Below the pieces are notes generated by a model. That model had not been told where the DNA came from, ran no database searches, and was given only the letters and a program-made list of their open reading frames with translations. A program made the position numbers and the translations under genes. Shown here in pieces: positions 44,984 through 55,907 of a DNA stretch of 64,000 nucleotides. The stretch's first letter is position 1. The number at the start of each line of letters is the position of its first letter. This stretch comes from Blattamonas nauphoetae. Taxonomy: Eukaryota > Preaxostyla > Oxymonadida. Location: NCBI GenBank assembly GCA_033064195.1, contig JARBJD010000022.1:124001-188000 (forward strand). Direction: 5' to 3'.

Positions 44984-45430
44984 TGACTTTCTGGGCCAAA
45001 GGTGATCGATGTGTGTTATGATGGTGTTGTTCAACTATGCTCTCGTCTCATAAAAATGTCTCACATAAAGTTGAAAATTCGTATTCTTTTTGAAATAGTG
45101 TGATTAGTGTCGGGATCGTCTCAGAGAATGTCCCGATCTGGCGATCCGGTTTGATGAGGGCGATCGGCGAACTCTATCACTTTCCATTTATGTTTTCCTG
45201 ATTCATTTCATCATTATGTGTCATATTTTCTTACAATTTTTCAAAACACAATGACAGATCGTGGTTTATCGTGAAGTGACATTCTATGCCAGTTCCCCAT
45301 TCAAGACACCAATTTTTAGGAAGTGAACGTGCGGCGCGTTTGGCCTAGCGGTAGCCAACCCCTCTGTCGACTGTTGTGCTCGGGGTTCGACTCCCGCCGA
45401 GCACAACTTTTTTGCCACTACTTAGAGTTT
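44984..45430 (+). repeat. Left copy of a ~440-bp repeat carrying the tRNA-like gene
   Basis: Homologous to the reverse complement of about 60732-61166. Shared anchors include ACTTTCTGGGCCAAAGGTGA, GATCGTCTCAGAGAATGTC, TTTTCTTACAATTTTTCAAA and CAAGACACCAATTTTT. The upstream 340 bp are roughly 75-85 percent alike, whereas the RNA core is almost identical. Homology stops about 20 bp past the T-run after the RNA. Confidence 0.85.
45329..45413 (+). ncRNA. tRNA-like Pol III RNA gene, copy 1
   Basis: A good A box (TGGCCTAGCGG, 45341-45351) and a perfect B box (GGTTCGACTCC, 45384-45394) lie at normal tRNA spacing (43 nt). A T6 terminator is at 45408-45413. The fold is not a proper cloverleaf: the expected acceptor and D stems do not pair well. 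Instead an 11-bp perfect hairpin (GTTGTGCTCGG with CCGAGCACAAC) encloses the T-loop sequence right before the T-run. It could be a divergent tRNA, a tRNA-derived stable RNA or a dead tRNA gene. Near identity to the second copy, against diverged flanks, argues for function. Confidence 0.6.
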
Positions 45431-45731
45431 TTTGGCCCAGAAAGTCCACCCTTGCCTCTAAATGGAGATTCCAGACGTTCTGACCTCCAAAGTCGTTCTG
45501 TCAATGAACGTTGTGTGATCAAACCATAATCGTGCGTTTTTGTCTATCTTCTCTGATTGAATCGTTTTTTTTCGATTTTGCTGCCTGTGAAATATATCGT
45601 TGTCACGAATGAAAGAGTTTTCAATAAATGTTGTTCATGATTGTTCATCTACTTAGTCATTTCAAATCAATCCGTTTCAATGATGCAAAAGACAACGTAT
45701 TCTGGAACTATGTGCACAGTTTCAGTAAAAC
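45431..45731. other. AT-rich spacer after the tRNA-like gene
   Basis: About 300 bp with no supported gene or repeat. A short open frame overlapping the RNA gene (45323-45529) is treated as chance. Confidence 0.45.
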
Positions 45732-47695
45732 ATGGTTCATGGAACCAATACAGTGAAATGGATTAAAGATGAATATGTGTTCTTCGACGCCTGGAGTGCT
45801 TATGTGCCCTCGCCGTTGTTTTCGGAAGCACGCATGTTGCCGGAGCAATTATCGAAAAGCTGTCGCCTCTGCGCGTCTCTTGAAACTGCATTGGACGCTG
45901 TTCTGGCCGCTCTCCGCGGTCCGTCGGTGGATGGCACAGAAAAACAGGAATTTGGGAACTTTGGATTGCCTCTGCTGTTGTCGTTTGGTCTGCTGTCCCT
46001 TCTCCACCGCCGAACGTGGTGTCGCTGTTTGACGAGCTGGTTCTGCCGTTTCTGTCCTCTTTCCGATCGATGCTGTCATTCTTCCACTCGTTGCTCGCTT
46101 TCTTCTCGCCGAACATGCCGTCGCTGGTATTCCCTGCTCTGCACTCGCTGAGCCATCTGCACGCCACTGCTAGGTGTTGTGCATGGGGTTCTGGCGACGT
46201 CCTCGGAAACGCTGTTGCAGATGAACTTTCTGCTGTTCTGGTCTGAACTGCAGACGGCACTGAGCAGTTTCGCTTCGTCGATCGAGCAAGACGCGTCGCT
46301 TCATGTTTCGCAGCCTCTTTCGGAGTTGGTGGAGGAGTGGGTTGTGGAGGAAGGCCTGCGTGCGATGTGTGCGTTGGAGCTGTTTCACTTTGTGTTGGCG
46401 TTGGACGGAGACAAACAGTCGGAGCTGTCGAAACTGCTGCACACCGACTCGATCTGCACGGAGTTCATTTTGCTGGCGAATCAGCTGGTGACTTCACTGC
46501 GCACGTTCTTCGAAGCTGACCGCTCTGTCGCCCCCACTCGCCACACCCGCCCTTCCTCGCTAACTTCCGAAGCCCCCGCACGCAGCCGCACTGCTTGTCG
46601 ATTGGATTGTGACAGGCTGTTCCAGACGAATGTTGTTCTTTCGGAAGGAGGAGCTACGATTGTTCGGATTGAGTTTGGGATGCTTCTCCAAACACTCTGC
46701 TGGTTTGTTCATCTGTCGCTGGTGAAGCTGGACGCTCTGATGCAGCTGCTTCATCTGACGCTGTCGTCGTTCATCCCACACCCTCTCGCAAATCTGGTGC
46801 CCACATTCGCACCTGAGCACGAGCCTCGCCAGATCGGGCCGAAGATCCGGCACTTCCTTCTGTCGCCGTGGGTGGAGACAGGGCGGAGTGGAGAAGGGTT
46901 GGTAGGGGCTGAGGGGCGGGCGTTCCCGCTGAGTCTGAGTGTGGAAGTGTCGACGACTGCGATTGTGTTGATTCTGATTCACAAAATTCACCGAAAACCT
47001 TCGAACCAGCGATTCTGGGCACGGCTCTGCCTTTGCTGTTGTCGGTGCGTCTGTTGTCGCCGTCGATGGATGTGTGCTGGCAGATGTGGCATCGGAAGAG
47101 AGGAGGTATGCGACTTTGCGATTCTCTCGTTGTTGGACTTGACCACTTCGTAGATTATCTCCACATGCGACGGCACAGAACTAAATTGGTGGAAAGTGTG
47201 AATTGGATTGTGGTGTTGGGGGAGGTGGTGGACGATGTGGTTTGTGGGAATGAAGTTGGAGAGCGCGAACTGAACGAGCTGTCCAAATTGAAGATCCCGT
47301 CGCTGCTCAGCCCTCTCTTCCCCATCATCACATCCACCACTCGCAGCATCAGCCGCTTTGCCTGAAGTCCCTCGCTTCGTTTCTATCATCACTCGGTGCT
47401 GTTCACTGATGAGGTTCTGATGTCGCTGGCTCGGATTCTGCGCTCGCTGCTTGGGACGTTCGACGATAAGTGGAGGACAATCGAGTCGATTTTCATTTCT
47501 GTGTGGACGTTGTTGCTCATAGTGATTGGAGGAGTGAGTTCAGCAGAAAAGAAGAAACTGACGAGAATGATCGTGTCGACAGGGCTGTTGGAGATGTTTG
47601 GAGAATACATCAATCGCTTCTGGACGACACAGATTAAAGGCGAAGTCCTTCGCATTGTCCCAATACTCCAGCGTCGTGTTCTCGTCGAAATGTGA
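45732..47695 (+). pseudogene. Fragmented helical (ARM-like) coding region
   Basis: GC-richer sequence with successive open frames that each read as Leu-rich helices: EQLSKSCRLCASLETALDAV (frame from 45732), SLFDELVLPFLSSFRSMLSF (46016), CALELFHFVLALDGDKQSEL (46179-47153), LNELSKLKIPSLLSPLF (47033-47365) and MSLARILRSLLGTFDDKW (47396-47695). Codon use and helical style are continuous across the frames, but the changes of frame at about 46.01, 46.18 and 47.05 kb have no credible GT-AG intron. Either this is a decaying gene, the assembly carries indels, or splice sites are non-canonical. No catalytic domain recognised. Confidence 0.4.
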
Positions 47696-47747
47696 GTCTT
47701 CAAAGAAAATCAGGTCTGGCTGATTGAAGTTGTGTGTGCCGCCTCTT

Positions 47748-48536
47748 TCAGCGGCTGTGTTCTTCCGAAAGATGCATCGGTGGAAAGTGTGGTCGGAATA
47801 ATGCGTTGAGATGCACCCTCCCTTCTTCCCTGCCTAGTTGTTCTCGAAAAGCGAGTCGAAGGCACGGAGGACGTGAAACGTTCCACTTACTAAAAACAAC
47901 ACCGCTCCCAGAAAATGTCTGATCGGAGAACTGGCAGTTGGAGACTTGAATGAAGGCAATTGAATCAGCTTCTTGAAGTGTCCGAGTTCGCGAGGCTCCA
48001 TCCAGCGATGTGAATTCGGAGTTCGAATCATCTGTGCTCACAGAATGATGAGTGATGATCTGGTGTTCGCTGTCGGGAAGAGTGGTGGCTTTGTCACACG
48101 AGATATTGGACGAATCAATGACGAGGCGAGGATTGGGGTTCAGATTTCCTCGCAGGTCCATCAGAAAAACATGATGTTTTGTGCAGTTGATTGCGAACGT
48201 GGTGCGTGTGGTGGACCACAATCGGCGATGCCAGCTGGCCCAGTCGGAGAACAGAGTCCTAAATGACACACAGGATGTCTCCACAATCGCACATCGCGAC
48301 GGCGAGGACAGTGTCGGAGAGAGGGGATGGCCAGCTTTTGCGTTCGTGCAACCAAGAGACTCCACATCGAAAATCAGAGCGTCAAGCGAAAGCGTTGAGT
48401 TCACAATATTAAAAAGGCAGTTCTGATGAGTCCTGAGCCGAGAAACTTCACTTGAGATGGGTTGCTCTCTGTTGAGTCGCACGAGTGTTGACTTCGTGAT
48501 TGATGTTCTTGTTTCTCCCTTCAGTGTGAGGTCCAC
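47748..48536 (-). pseudogene. Beta-helix surface-protein fragment
   Basis: 262 codons of Ser/Thr/Asn-rich short strands (NCLFNIVNSTLSLDALIFDV, RLVIDSSNISCDKATT, SIAFIQVSNCQFSDQTFSGS) like the helix rungs of the surface proteins at 25-33 kb. There is no signal peptide, no TM helix and no start context; the frame upstream of 48536 closes at once. The last 40 residues lose the pattern. Best read as a truncated copy of a beta-helix gene. Confidence 0.5.
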
Positions 48537-49613
48537 AGATTCAAAATGTTGGAATGCTCATCCGTTCTGCTTGTTCTCGAGTCTGATGATAGGTTGCGAA
48601 TCATACCCGTGTCTCTGCCTCCTTGATTCCTGCCAGAACCCGAAGAGAAAGAAAATGACGGATAGAAGGGGAGGAAATGAACTGCCGAAGGTGTTGTGTG
48701 CAGATGGGATGCGGCGAAAGGCCCTTCTTCTGTCGATCAGCCCCTCACAAAAGTGGCAATTGTTTCGATGTCGCCTGTGGAGAGGAGTGAGGCATCAAAG
48801 GGAAGAGCTGGATCGAAGTCCTTCCTCCCTTACCATCGATACTCTTCGCAACGAACGAGTCCTGCTCGTCCAGAGACTCGCTGCGGGGAGTGCGGCGAAG
48901 GAGTCGTGCTGCCAGCGGGTGGAGATGCAGACGAGCCGCGGTTGCCAGGCGTGGTCGGTGTCTGGTCAGCCCGATCGCGTGTCGACTGTTTCCAGTTTTG
49001 ACGAGTTCTTCGGTGTTGACCAGAATCTGCTCTGGTTCAGATAAGACTGCGACCGCAGCGTCGAGAGCGACAGCGCGTTCGTCAGCCTCACGAAGTGCTG
49101 AATCTGCGGCGAAATCGGCGGGTTGGCAGGAATATCGTCGTTTTCTCTTTTTGGACTTTCGCGTGCTTGTATCGCCACCGTTTCTCTTGGAGGGGACAAC
49201 AAAGAGCGACGAAGAGATCGAGTTTTGGAGGAGGTCCGTTTGGTTCGGAAAGAAGAGGGGGTGTCCCGAATGCGTGGGTGGATGAACAGATACTGGAAAG
49301 GGGAAAGAGACGGGACAATGGGTGGATCTGGCGCTGGAGAATCAGCAGGTAGACGAGATCTGAAAGAGATGGGGATGGTTGTGATTGTTTGGTCGGAGAG
49401 ACAGATGAAACCGGTTGAGGTGGGGTGGGAGGGACTCTGTCGTCGAGAGAGACGTATTGCTGGGAGAATCGTGAGAAATGATGGAGACGGTCATCGACGT
49501 GCATTGTTCCTTACTATAGTGATATTCGTGATGGCCATTCGGTTTTTCTTGTTTTGATTGTATTTCGGGTGATGTTGACCTGAATTCCAGTAATTGACGT
49601 GCTCGTCCGCGAG
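48537..49613. other. GC-rich stretch with overlapping open frames
   Basis: About 1.1 kb. Frames are open on both strands, with Arg/Ala/Ser-rich low-complexity translations on the plus strand and a somewhat more protein-like minus frame (SLDEQDSFVAKSIDGKGGRT near 48850). No family, splice model or RNA can be supported. Confidence 0.3.
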
Positions 49614-49639
49614 TCACCGCGCGATGGAAATGGTGAAAC

Positions 49640-51060
49640 AAGTCTGATAAACTACAGTTGAACAAACCGGCTTATTCTGAAAAATAGCCATCCACACGAT
49701 GATCCAAGTTCCACAAACTTGTAATAAACACATTTTCAACATCCGAATATATCGGACGAGATCCTCCCGAGTCAAGATCGTGTGGTAAACTGGCGGTTGT
49801 CCCGTCTGCTTCGTCGAGTATCTTCTGACCGTGTGGTTGGCAATAAAGTTGTACGCGCTCAACGTGAAGAGCTTCATCGGAAGAATGGGTGGAGAGGGAG
49901 AGGGCTCGACTCTTTGTGAACAAGAACCCAGCCTTCGCAACTTTCGCATGTCTCAGCTGAAGCTGTGAAGAGGCGTCCATCCCAGTGCTGTTGTATGAAC
50001 ACAGCAGGTCTGGGTCGAGAAACTGGTTTTTTGGGGAGATCGATGGGAAGATGCAGAACGGAATGAAATGCGCGTCAGCTACCGGGATCTTCGCGTTGAT
50101 GTAATTCCTCAGAAGTGTGATTCTGTGGAAGGGAGGTCAGGATCAACTCAAGAAGGGAAGAGTTCAGAGTGTGGTCTGACAGACGGTGCATCAGAAAAGT
50201 GGCGATGAGGAGGAAGAACAGCTTTGTTCAGGCGAATGAGGGGTGGTCGAGGAGAGCATGCGGGAGGAACGACGAAGGGTTGCATTGGTCTTGCAAAGAA
50301 AGAGGTGGATGAGAGTCCAATCCCGAAATGGACGGAAGTGTCATATTTGGCGTATTTTTTAAGGAAAGAATAGAGTCAAGAATGTGTTGGAGGAATGGAG
50401 GGTCGTTCGAAGGAAGCGGAGGGTGAGTAAACCCGAGTTGGAGAAGAAAGAGAGAACCTGCTGATGACTTGTGACGACCAAATGGTACGTATGTACACGG
50501 AGTTGCTGGAGGGGGAGAGAAGAGGGATGGGTATGATATTATTTTGGTGAAGACTGTGATGATGAACATGAAAGGGGAATTGAGGAGGATGAGACGAAGC
50601 AAACGACGTTGGGTCCTGGAGCGAAGAGTAAGGATTGAACAGCCGAAAGAGGGAGATAATTGGAGGTATAGAGAAGATATTAGAGGCAGAGACATAACTG
50701 AACTCAATTTGGAAGGGTTGTAGTTGTTGTTGAATGGTATTGAGATCGTTGGGTGGTTGAACGTGACCTAGATCAGAATCATCAAAGTTGACTATCTCGA
50801 ATGGAACATCTTCAGCATGTGTTTCAATAATGGTTTGTTCAGGGGGGAATATCAAGGCCGGCTTGGGAAATTGTGGGCGAACACGACTGAGCCATCGGGG
50901 AACTGATCCCAGGAGACGAAGATGGAACAATATGTTCAATTGAAGGTGAATGAGTTTGTGGTGGAGACGAAACTGTGGTTGGAGAGGCAGACTGACCATT
51001 TGAGATCGATTATTGTTGGGGAAGGTGTGGATGTCCCCATTCGTGATTGCGGTCACAGTA
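49640..51060 (-). CDS. Unresolved multi-exon membrane protein
   Basis: Exon-like blocks on the minus strand. Near 50.75-50.95 kb is an acidic segment (ETHAEDVPFEIVNFDDSDLG). Near 50.55 kb is a hydrophobic segment (LNSPFMFIITVFTKII). At about 50.2 kb is a TM segment (KLFFLLIATFLMHRL). After an in-phase 58-nt GT-AG intron this last block joins ITLLRNYINAKIPVADAHF and SPKNQFLDPDLLCSYNSTG. The last block ends in one of two competing frames (49614 or 49672). I could not join all blocks or name a family. A plus-strand frame at 50922-51293 overlaps the 5' part and is considered less likely. Confidence 0.35.
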
Positions 51061-51350
51061 GTTGCTTTGTATTGAACTGTGTGATTCAGGGAGGAGATTT
51101 GTTAGTCTTGAATGGCCTTCCTCATCATTGGCGGAGACCCTTTGATTTGAACATCACAGATTTGAAACGATATCAACTTTGTGTGTTTATAACGTCTCTT
51201 CGGGAGAGACTTCGCACGGACGGGGAGTTGTTATCCATTGGAAGTGGCGGGAGACCAGTTCAGATAATAAGCGACAGGATGGGTTTGCGATGAGAGTTGA
51301 GTGCTTTTGTTATCTCTCGTCCAAGAGCTATGATTGTCGGAGAAGATTGG

Positions 51351-51845
51351 GATGGGTGGAGGGAGGAAGGAGGTGAATTTGCGATGGGTGGAGGGAGGAA
51401 GGAGGTGAATTTGCGATGGGTGGAGGGAGGAAGGAGGTGAATTTGCGATGGGTGGAGGGCGGGAGGAGGTGAATTTGTGATGGGTGGAGGGAGGAAGGAG
51501 GTGAATTTGCGATGGGTGGAGGGCGGGAGGAGGTCAATTTGTGATGGGTGGAGGGAGGAAGGAGGTGAATTTGTGATGGGTGGAGGGAGGAAGGAGGTGA
51601 ATTTGCGATGGGTGGAGGGAGGAAGGAGGTGAATTTGTGATGGGTGGAGGGAGGAAGGAGGTGAATTTGTGATGGGTGGAGGGAGGAAGGAGGTGAATTT
51701 GCGATGGGTGGAGGGAGGAAGGAGGTGAATTTGCGATGGGTAGAGGGAGGAAGGAGGTGAATTTGCGATGGGTGGAGGGAGGAAGGAGGTGAATTTGCGA
51801 TGGGTGGAGGGAGGAAGGAGGTGAATTTGCGATGGGTGGAGGGAG
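51351..51845. repeat. 32-bp minisatellite, about 15.5 copies
   Basis: Perfect to near-perfect tandem units GATGGGTGGAGGGAGGAAGG + AGGTGAATTTGC. The phase is constant: starts at 51351, 51383 and so on to 51831. Variants are few: GC/GT at the unit end, GGGCGGGAGG in two units, and one GGTAGAGG. Since 32 is not a multiple of three and the unit lacks stops on the minus strand, long minus frames (242 and 174 codons) run through it; these are artefacts. Purines are heavily on one strand. Confidence 0.97.
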
Positions 51846-51990
51846 TTCTCACTCTCGAATAGAGTCAGAGAAGTTGATGACCCAGACTTGTGGGTCATTG
51901 AAGACAGATTTCTCAAATCTTCATACAACCCCCAAGAAATATTCAAGCAAAACTCGAAAATTCTTATCCCCATCATATCTTCTCGCAACC

Positions 51991-53470
51991 ATGGAAGCTT
52001 ATATTACAAAACCCAAATCAACCATCAGCACGCACGGGAAGGAGATTTACGACCTTCTCGTCAAACAACATCGCGACTATCCAGCAGCACCTCTCATCAA
52101 AGCTCTGGATAGTCGTCATGAACTCATACCAATCAAGGAGATTGTCCTTGCTCATTACAATAGTTTGGCTTTCTTTTCTCTCATTCTTTCTCTCTTTAGA
52201 TAAATTCACTTCACTTATTTCGTCTTTAACTCATTTACATCGTGAAATGAGGTGCAAAGACGACAAGGTGAAATTGATGCAGTGTGTCTCCCAAGTACTC
52301 TCACTTGGCGAGACACAGGCTGTTGGTTTCGACGTCGAGGAGGGGGCATATAAACATCATCGGATAAACACGCAACTTCGGGAAAACCCGCAACTCCATA
52401 TTCTAACAACCGAAGTTAACTTGTGTGTTCATCTTTTCGGAATCAAGTACGAATCATCATTAAAGTCTAAATTCAAATGATTACCTCTAAATTTTACTTC
52501 ATCATTTCGAAAGTTCTCATTGTGGGTTAATTTTTGTACAAAAAAATGACTCCACCTGTCTTAAAACAAACTGATATACTCACGGACGAACAATCTCTCT
52601 CTCAACTCGAATCTCCCTCACATCTCTTGTGAATACCCAACACGTATTTGCTGATTCTTGTTTTGAACACAAACTCTTCCAGATCTCAGCTGCTGTGAGT
52701 CTGGAAGCATCCAGCATCAATGAAGGATTTATCGGAGATACTCTCTACCTTCTCAAAACACTGATTATTATGCATCGTGAATCGCATTTTGGGAGGAATT
52801 GCTCACGCTTCGAGTTGTCCGCTCTGTTCGTCCTCATTCCGATCATTTTGGACATCGTCACCAAAACTTTTTACGGATACATATGAATCGACGGAAAACC
52901 AATCAAATTACGATTGAAATGATGCTAGAACTCGTGACCGAGTCGATGAGTCTTCTCTCGTTGGAGGGATCTCCTGAATCAAGAAATACCTTGGGCGTGG
53001 ATATCGAGCAATCTCGGCGGAAATGCAAACGCACGTCACTTTTGAAGGAGATCACAAGAATAGATGAAAGCCGCATGTTTCCTGAGCATGTTCAGCTTGT
53101 CACTCCCTCTGGCCCCGCAGAAGTTTCACTCAGCCCTTTCACCCTGGATTCTCTGCAACAGACGTTGTCGCTCCTCATTGCTGACTTTAAGAACCATCAT
53201 ATTCATCAGACTCCAACCGCCACGATCCTCTCGTCGACGCCTCAGAATTCCCAAATTGAGCAGAAATCGCAAGATCTCTTCAATCTCTTGGATTCCATTA
53301 TTCTCCTTCAATCCACTCGTCCGTTCTCGAGTCCACTAATCTCGATTTATGTCCAGCATACGCACTTCTCTCGACTCGATTCCGTCTGGCTCTTCGTATT
53401 CGCGACAATTCAATCCACTCTCTCATTGCTTTCGTTTTCATCAAAAAATCTTTCATCTTCATCGTCCTAA
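51991..53470 (+). CDS. Helical (ARM-like) protein, multi-exon, partly resolved
   Basis: The ATG at 51991 begins MEAYITKPKSTISTHGKEIY. Exon 1 (51991..52162) splices over a 37-nt intron to exon 2 at 52200 in phase, giving EIVLAHYNNKFTSLISSLTH. Further blocks in the same style follow: a block after the acceptor at about 52683 (AVSLEASSINEGFIGDTLYLL) and a long one from about 52880 (MLELVTESMSLLSLEGSPES through LLDSIILLQST). A Leu-rich continuation to about 53.6 kb is in another frame. Exon joins after 52.3 kb are unresolved. Solenoid-like, no catalytic motif. Possibly a paralogue of the helical proteins at 42.4 and 43.8 kb. Confidence 0.45.
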
Positions 53471-54568
53471 ACACTGCCTACCACCACTCTTCCCCTCCAA
53501 TTCTTCCCATTCACTCTCCATCACCATCCCTTCCTCGTATCTCCGTTCACACTTCATACAATCGCCTCATTTGCTCAAATTTATGTCAACAGTCCTACCA
53601 AAACACTAAACTTTTGGGCGTCTTCCTGTCTGTCCCGCTGTTTCAGCCAACGTCACTCGTCCACGTTTCTCCATCCTCCCACGCCAACCTTTCGCCAAAT
53701 ACACTTAAACAATAATCCAACTCAGACTTCTCATCTCTCTGGACACATCCGATCTCACACGACAAGCACCAAACCAGCGACAGCGACACACTCTCTCCAA
53801 TACTCTCAAACTCGATCCCATCTGGCTGCTCGACAAGTTTGTGATGCAATGATATCCCACTCGGACTGATGGAGCAGATTCTTACGAAGCTACTCCAACC
53901 ACGTGATTTGATTGAGAATGAGACTGATTCTGTCTCTCACAAGGATCCTGCTTTTCACCATTCTCCCCAACACGGAAATCAACACCATCACGTCAAGTTT
54001 ACAATACAGAGGAGCAAGCTGAGGATGATGGTATGACCGGATCAGATTGGTCAAAAGAAACAAAACTGACTCACTCCCTTCAAAACGTTCGATCTCAACG
54101 ATTCTTTTGCTGTGCAACCATTTCAGGAGCCCTCACACAACTCGCAGGACGAGCTCGAATCATTCGTTGAAACATCTCGCCCACTCTGCCCTCCTTTCAC
54201 CATCTCGCCCACTCTGCCCTCCTTCCGCCTTCACTCCACTCATCTCTCGAGCACTCACTATTCTCAACTCGACTGTTTCACTCATTCGGGCCCAGCTGAC
54301 ACCTCCCGTCATCTCAGCATCGCCAAATGTCGAAATATCCTTTCCAAAAGTTCGATTCCCATTTCGTTTCATTTTTGTGTTGAGATCTTGATCAACCCTC
54401 TTTTCTTGTTCATTTCATGAGATTAAGCGTTCTCCAGAACAGATTCCTATGAAATAATATGAAATAACGGCAAAATAACGATGCAATTTCGAATATATCC
54501 GAATTCTGGGTCCCAGATCCAGGGTGTGGGTTAATCCGGAGTTGCGGGTTAAATCGACTACGTTAACT
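53471..54568. other. Continuation or decay of the helical gene, then spacer
   Basis: Up to about 54.4 kb there are coding-like plus-strand runs (FFPFTLHHHPFLVSPFTLHT near 53500, PLISRALTILNSTVSLIRAQ near 54240) that could be later exons or remains of the preceding gene. From 54.42 kb the sequence is AT-rich spacer with GGAGTTGCGGGTT at 54538-54550, the complement of 52385-52397. Confidence 0.3.
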
Positions 54569-54991
54569 ATGCCCGCTCCCGATTCGACAGAATCGGTGGG
54601 AGACCTCGGAATCCCACTCGACGTCGACCAGCCTCAAAACAGGTTACTTTTCCTTTTTTCAATCATTCTCACAGAAAATAAACATCCTCGAAGACACTGA
54701 ACTGATGAAAGCAATAGAAGATAAAACGTCACCAAGCTGCGAAAACCAGAAAAGAAAACCACAGAAGAGGGTTAAGAAACGTATGCTCACACTCCTTTTC
54801 ACCCAATTCTCTTTACACTATTAGAAAAGCCAGCAGTTGACACACTGGACGACGATGACCTGCTATTCCTCCTCAGCAGGTCAGATAGTCCATCAACTCC
54901 GGACAACTCCCTCGAAACCATAGCAACCGAAACACACCACATCGAAACAAGGCTCCTTGAAACAACGAAAAGGAGCTTCACCGTCAGCTAG
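54569..54991 (+). CDS. Possible small acidic protein gene
   Basis: The ATG at 54569 reads MPAPDSTESVGDLGIPLDVD. A candidate intron follows, then an exon KINILEDTELMKAIEDKTSP that joins over a clean 44-nt GT-AG intron to KPAVDTLDDDDLLFLLSRSD and a stop at 54991. The second splice is in exact phase. The first is not in phase with the ATG given, so the 5' exon or its boundary is uncertain. Acidic, no domain recognised. Confidence 0.35.
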
Positions 54992-55607
54992 TTGAGGAAG
55001 GAAAACCAAAATCTCTTACTCTACTTTCTGCAAACAAACAAAATTCCTGAAAAAAGCAACAAAGAACCGACCTCTGTTCCCTTTGTGAACGAGGCAAATA
55101 TTTACAAAAAAAGAAGAAACATTAAAAGCACAAAACAAAAACTCACAGAAAAGAACAAAATGAACTAAAAACAATAGAAAAACACAAAAAAATAGCCGAA
55201 ACACAAAGAAATTATTACAATTCATCCATTTCATCCATAGACGATGACACATTGGTCATCGTCATGGACTTTAAAGAAAATTGGTCATTACCTCTTTCCA
55301 ATGACCAAGTCGGACACGATTTTTATCTAAAAACTTCAGTTTCTCATCTCTGCATTACTTGTTTCACCTCACAGAATTCTGTGATCAAAAAAACATATCA
55401 CAACTTTATTTCCCCTGTTCTTTCTCATGATAGTGCCCGGATAAACCCGCGCAAAATACATAAACCCGCGCAAAATCCATTTTATCAAAAAGCATGATGA
55501 ATCAATTCCGGTTATCTCGAATTTCACTCCTTTTAACTCACAAACACTTCATTACCAAGTGATTTCAAATGAACTTTTTATTTCTGGTTTGATCTTAATT
55601 GAATTCT
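54992..55607. other. A-rich spacer with repeated AAACCCGCGCAAAAT motif
   Basis: About 600 bp, very A-rich on the plus strand. AAACCCGCGCAAAAT occurs twice in tandem at 55443-55477. A 20-nt extension of the second copy (55460-55479) recurs in inverted orientation at 60680-60699. No gene supported. Confidence 0.5.
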
Positions 55608-55901
55608 TCAAAAGTTGGTAAATTGAATTGAAACGGTGTGTGAAATGATGAAACAATGGCGAAATGAAACCGTCAATGCTTGTTTGTCAGATAGAGGCGT
55701 TTCCCGATATTTTTTTTGCGTAGCTTTGTTCAGTGCAAAATCGATGTTTGATTCCTCCTCTACTCCGCTACTTGACTCGTTTGTTGTGATATTCCTCTGG
55801 GAGACTGTTTCGAATGCTTTTCCAGTCAAATCAAGCGGCATCGACGAGTATTTTGAGTCATGACTGTGGTTTTGATGCATGATCCACCTTCCTTTCACCA
55901 T
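55608..55901 (-). CDS. Possible short gene or 3' exon next to the VPS13 copy
   Basis: 97 codons, minus strand: AFETVSQRNITTNESSSGVE and NKATQKKYRETPLSDKQALT. It lies directly downstream of the VPS13-like coding end and could be a last exon or an independent small ORF. No family recognised. Confidence 0.3.
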   Translation of the reverse strand: MVKGRWIMHQNHSHDSKYSSMPLDLTGKAFETVSQRNITTNESSSGVEEESNIDFALNKATQKKYRETPLSDKQALTVSFRHCFIISHTVSIQFTNF

Positions 55902-55907
55902 TCAATG

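Noticed and set aside
45334-45405. A canonical tRNA gene
   Set aside because: A and B boxes and spacing fit, but with tRNA numbering the acceptor and D stems have mostly mismatches and no convincing anticodon stem forms; kept as tRNA-like RNA only.
45323-45529. 68-codon ORF over the tRNA-like gene
   Set aside because: It overlaps the conserved RNA core and loses similarity outside it; a chance frame.
50922-51293. Plus-strand 123-codon ORF
   Set aside because: It overlaps a more protein-like minus-strand exon with acidic, structured composition; no family on either strand, but the minus strand fits neighbouring exons better.
51351-51845. CRISPR array
   Set aside because: Units are contiguous with no unique spacers, and the genome is eukaryotic.
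51260-51988. Proline-rich repeat protein of 242 or 174 residues (minus strand)
   Set aside because: The frames exist only because the 32-bp minisatellite unit lacks stops on that strand; there is no start context or flanking coding signal.
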